From contig CAKMZV010000007.1 of assembly GCA_929200535.1 (NCBI GenBank), positions 1 through 36,755 on the forward strand: a stretch of DNA of 36,755 nt, in the 5' to 3' direction. Under the pieces are notes generated by a model, which had not been told where the DNA came from, did not search any database, and saw only the letters and a list, made by a program, of their open reading frames with translations. Below are positions 34,268 through 36,755 of this stretch, piece after piece. Numbering within the stretch: position 1 is the stretch's first letter; every line of letters begins with the position of its first letter. Source of the stretch: an uncultured Gammaproteobacteria bacterium. Its GTDB lineage: Bacteria > Pseudomonadota > Gammaproteobacteria > CAKMZV01. The translations under genes and the position numbers were made by a program.

Positions 34268-36026
34268 TCCTGTTTACATTGAGCAACTTCTTTCCCGAAT
34301 TAATATTGTTGATTTAATACAAGGAAGGCTTACCCTTAAAAAGGCAGGCAAAGATTATCAAGCTTGTTGCCCTTTTCATCAGGAAAAAACCCCCTCATTT
34401 ACCGTTAGTGAAGAGAAACAATTTTTTCACTGCTTTGGATGTGGAGAGCATGGCAGTGCCATAAGTTTCTTAATGAAATACGATGGTTTAAGTTTTCCTG
34501 AAGCCATTGAAACGCTATCACAAAAAACAGGCTTGCCATTGCCTGAATCCACACGTTACCAAAAGCCAAAGCTATCCACCGATCCCTATGAACTTTTAGA
34601 TCAATGCTGCCAGCTTTTTAGTAAGCAACTTACCTCATCAGAAGTTGCAAATTCTTATGTCTCGGAACGCCAATTAGATGCAACAACAATCCAAAAATTT
34701 CGCATAGGGTACGCCACTGATAGCTGGGATCAACTGCTAAAACACTTTGCCAATGAGCAAACAAAGATAGAAGTTTTATCAAAATTAGATATGTTGGTAA
34801 ACAAACAAGCGGACAATGGCAGTAGCAAAGTATATGACCGCTTTAGAAATCGACTCACCTTTCCTATTATTGATCGTCGTGGACGAGTCGTTGCCTTTGG
34901 TGCAAGAGTGCTTAATCCCGAAGATCAACCTAAATATCTGAATAATTCAGAAACTCCCATTTTCCAAAAGCGTCGTGAAATATACGGCTTATATCAATGC
35001 TTACAAGCTCAACGAACGCCCCCCTACCTCATTGTGACCGAAGGATATATGGATGTTATTTCTTTACATCAAGCAGGTATTCCTAATGCCGTTGCTTCAA
35101 TGGGAACAGCCCTTACTATTGAACAAATTAGCACATTATTTCGACACACTAAATGTCTTATTTTTTCGTTTGACGGTGATAATGCAGGACAAAAAGCCAC
35201 AGAGCGCGGATTAAAAACAATTTTGCCACATATTAAAGAAGAATGGATATTAGAATTTTTATTACTTCCAGAAGGGGTTGATCCTGATAGCTATGTTAAA
35301 CAACACGGTAAAGAGAACTTTCTAACGATTGTTGAAAAAAGTTTAGGCATTATTGAATTTATAAAACATAGCCTACAACAACACGGTGAAATTGATAACC
35401 CCGAACATAAGCCCCGTTTGGCACGTGAAGCAAAACAATGGATAAATAGCACCGCAAATAATGCTTGGAGACATGCATTGATTGAGAGTTTAAGTGAGTA
35501 TTTGAAAATTGATAGTCAGTACCTTATAGCAGATCAAAAAACGCAAATATCGCAAGAAACTCATTTTGATCAGATGCCACTTAAGAATAGTCGATATGCT
35601 CCAAGCTTAAATTTAGAAAGTCGCTTTCTAATTTATTCCCTATCGCATCCAAGCATTATTCAACGATTTGAGGAAGCGGAAATCAGTATTTTGAGTGCTA
35701 TCTCCCCCTTATCCAATCAACTTATTCAAGTTATATGTAGTGCTGATTTATCAAAAATACCAGTAGGAATTTTAGTGGAACAGTGGAACGGCACAGCCGA
35801 TTACGAGACATTAAAAAAATATCTTGTTTGGGATAACCCCCTCGATGAAGAAGCTACCACGCAAGAACTTAAAAAAATAATCACTAAAATCAAACAGAAA
35901 GATAACCAAGAACAATGGCAAAAGCTACAACATAAAATGAAAATGTATGGAGAAGATGGCTTAACAGATGATGAAAAGCAAGATTATCTTGGGTTACTTT
36001 CTCAAAGAGTAAAGCTGAGTAAGTAA
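34254..36026 (+). CDS. dnaG: DNA primase
   Basis: DnaG makes RNA primers for chromosome replication together with DnaB. The 590-residue protein has an N-terminal CHC2 zinc finger with Cys39, His42, Cys60 and Cys63, the polymerase core, the TOPRIM motifs VTEGYMDVI and FSFDGDNAGQKATERG, and a C-terminal helical helicase-binding region. The start is GTG at 34254, placed within the end of the preceding regulator gene (14-nt overlap); the family N-terminus (AKIDP.YIEQLLSRINIVDLI) supports it. In many bacteria dnaG lies in rpsU-dnaG-rpoD; neither partner is here. Confidence 0.97.
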   Translation: MAKIDPVYIEQLLSRINIVDLIQGRLTLKKAGKDYQACCPFHQEKTPSFTVSEEKQFFHCFGCGEHGSAISFLMKYDGLSFPEAIETLSQKTGLPLPESTRYQKPKLSTDPYELLDQCCQLFSKQLTSSEVANSYVSERQLDATTIQKFRIGYATDSWDQLLKHFANEQTKIEVLSKLDMLVNKQADNGSSKVYDRFRNRLTFPIIDRRGRVVAFGARVLNPEDQPKYLNNSETPIFQKRREIYGLYQCLQAQRTPPYLIVTEGYMDVISLHQAGIPNAVASMGTALTIEQISTLFRHTKCLIFSFDGDNAGQKATERGLKTILPHIKEEWILEFLLLPEGVDPDSYVKQHGKENFLTIVEKSLGIIEFIKHSLQQHGEIDNPEHKPRLAREAKQWINSTANNAWRHALIESLSEYLKIDSQYLIADQKTQISQETHFDQMPLKNSRYAPSLNLESRFLIYSLSHPSIIQRFEEAEISILSAISPLSNQLIQVICSADLSKIPVGILVEQWNGTADYETLKKYLVWDNPLDEEATTQELKKIITKIKQKDNQEQWQKLQHKMKMYGEDGLTDDEKQDYLGLLSQRVKLSK

Positions 36027-36431
36027 GTATCTGATAAACCTTTTATTCAACATTTCTAACTGTTGAAGAGGCATCTTGCGTACCTCTATCTATATAAAAA
36101 TAAAAAGTTGCCCTAATTTTTATCCGCAAGCGGTTCAAACGCTGTTACTCTAAGATTTGTAAACTCACCAAGAGTAAAAACGCTTTTTGTGCCATACTTT
36201 TAAAAGGTTTCAGAAGAGATAGCGAAGAGACAACGAATTTGTGTGAGTATATTCTCACATTAATAGCATTAAATCTTTTTGGGGATTTACAAAAACAAGG
36301 TTAATATAAATTTAACAGGTATGGATAAAACACATTTAAATTGCCTCTTAAAGAGCCTGAATTTCGCTTCAATCACAGGTAAAACTAGAACTTAGAAAAA
36401 AACCGCTTAAACCAATCAAGCTCCTATTTAG
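36027..36431. other. Intergenic region with the second dispersed repeat
   Basis: This gap of about 400 nt lies between convergent dnaG and the kelch gene. It contains TTCAAC-GTTGAA (36046-36067) and AGAGG-CCTCT small hairpins after dnaG, the dispersed repeat copy B at 36124-36202, a TGTGAG/CTCACA hairpin near 36241-36258, and no convincing gene. A 24-codon frame at 36321-36395 is too short to support. Confidence 0.6.
36124..36202. repeat. Dispersed 79-bp repeat, copy B
   Basis: It is the partner of 4992-5070: same orientation, same length, about 90 percent identical, with only transitions separating them. It continues into AAAGGTTTCAGAAGAGATAG, which also resembles bases after the hairpin at 24188 (AAAGGTCTCAGAG and later GATAGCGAGAG). 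It lies downstream of dnaG. Confidence 0.8.
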
Positions 36432-36755
36432 TCATTGAGAGACGTACTCTATAATAGAATACCATATGTCATTTTGGCGATCAAGATTGTCGTCTCCCCC
36501 AATGACCCATATTTTCTCATCAAATACCACGGATTGATGATCATCTCGACCTGAGAAGGCTGCCTCGTCAGTAGCGGTAGTCCAAGAGATACCATCAGTA
36601 GAGCTCCATACGTCGTTTTTGTTACTATCAGCAAATCCCCCAATGACCCACATTTTCTCATCAAATACTACGGATTGATGACCCACTCGAGCCGAGAAGT
36701 CTGCCTTGTCAGTAGTGGTAGTCCAAGAGATACCATTAGTAGAGCTCCATACGTC
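36432..36755 (-). CDS. C-terminal part of a second kelch-repeat protein (runs off the window)
   Basis: The last 107 residues of a minus-strand protein whose start lies beyond the right edge. The frame is open to the final base. Two full kelch-like units and part of a third are visible (DVWSSTNGISW, GHQSVVFDEKMWVIGG, NDVWSSTDGISW, HQSVVFDEKIWVIGG), ending EYVSQ. It closely resembles the kelch part of the protein at 207-1787; the string GTAGAGCTCCATACGTC is shared between the two genes at DNA level. Presumably it is also an exported lipoprotein, but the N-terminus is not in view. Confidence 0.8.
   Translation of the reverse strand, partial: DVWSSTNGISWTTTTDKADFSARVGHQSVVFDEKMWVIGGFADSNKNDVWSSTDGISWTTATDEAAFSGRDDHQSVVFDEKIWVIGGDDNLDRQNDIWYSIIEYVSQ

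Noticed and set aside
36321-36395. 24-codon frame beginning MDKTHLNCLLKSLNF
   Set aside because: It reads like a possible gene fragment but is too short to assign to a transposase or any family.

Overview
The window looks like chromosomal DNA from an AT-rich gammaproteobacterium. The grounds are a 16S rRNA gene with typical gamma/beta-proteobacterial signature stretches, a CysB-type LysR regulator, SufBCD, DnaG, a hemA gene divergent from a TPR lipoprotein as in Pseudomonas, and a PuuE-type allantoinase. I cannot name the genus. Most coding sequences have A/T-rich leaders without a clear Shine-Dalgarno motif, although the 16S 3' end keeps CCTCC.

Layout. Positions 1-206 hold a GC-rich palindrome and a large inverted repeat. 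Positions 207-1787 (minus) encode a kelch/fibronectin surface lipoprotein with recently duplicated internal segments. Positions 1989-4970 (minus) carry a SnoaL-like protein, pgi and a RimK-type ATP-grasp ligase. Positions 4971-8345 hold a broken rRNA operon: promoter and boxA-like leader, complete 16S, two terminator-like hairpins, tRNA-Ala, two unknown genes, then a tandemly duplicated tRNA-Ile region with one degenerate and one intact tRNA. No 23S or 5S gene follows. Positions 8346-15910 are an accessory region: a HicB-like antitoxin remnant, a DUF2157 membrane protein, a small secreted protein, and a 1741-residue protein with three PAN/Apple-like domains, an aromatic 54-residue repeat, a coiled-coil/hydrophobic middle and an EELGH motif.

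Positions 16071-17425 (minus) encode a nucleoside-recognition (Gate) membrane protein and HisE. Positions 17510-22318 carry sufB, then a gap of about 0.7 kb with two tiny membrane ORFs, then a DUF924 gene, sufC and sufD. Next is a secreted protein joining a possible M14-like zinc domain to an S66 LD-carboxypeptidase. Positions 24279-28943 (minus) form a chain: TPR lipoprotein, DoxX-like protein, adenosine-kinase-like PfkB protein, glutathione transferase and RadC. Divergent from it, 29238-36026 is a tightly packed plus-strand run: hemA, puuE, lysC, gmk, a CysB-like regulator and dnaG. The window ends inside a second kelch protein (minus) related to the first.

The housekeeping genes serve glycolysis, heme, purine breakdown, aspartate-family amino acids, nucleotide metabolism, Fe-S assembly and replication. 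The most unusual content is the split rRNA operon with its insert, the giant PAN protein, the fused double-peptidase candidate, and a dispersed repeat with copies at 4992 and 36124 plus a possible partial copy at 24188.
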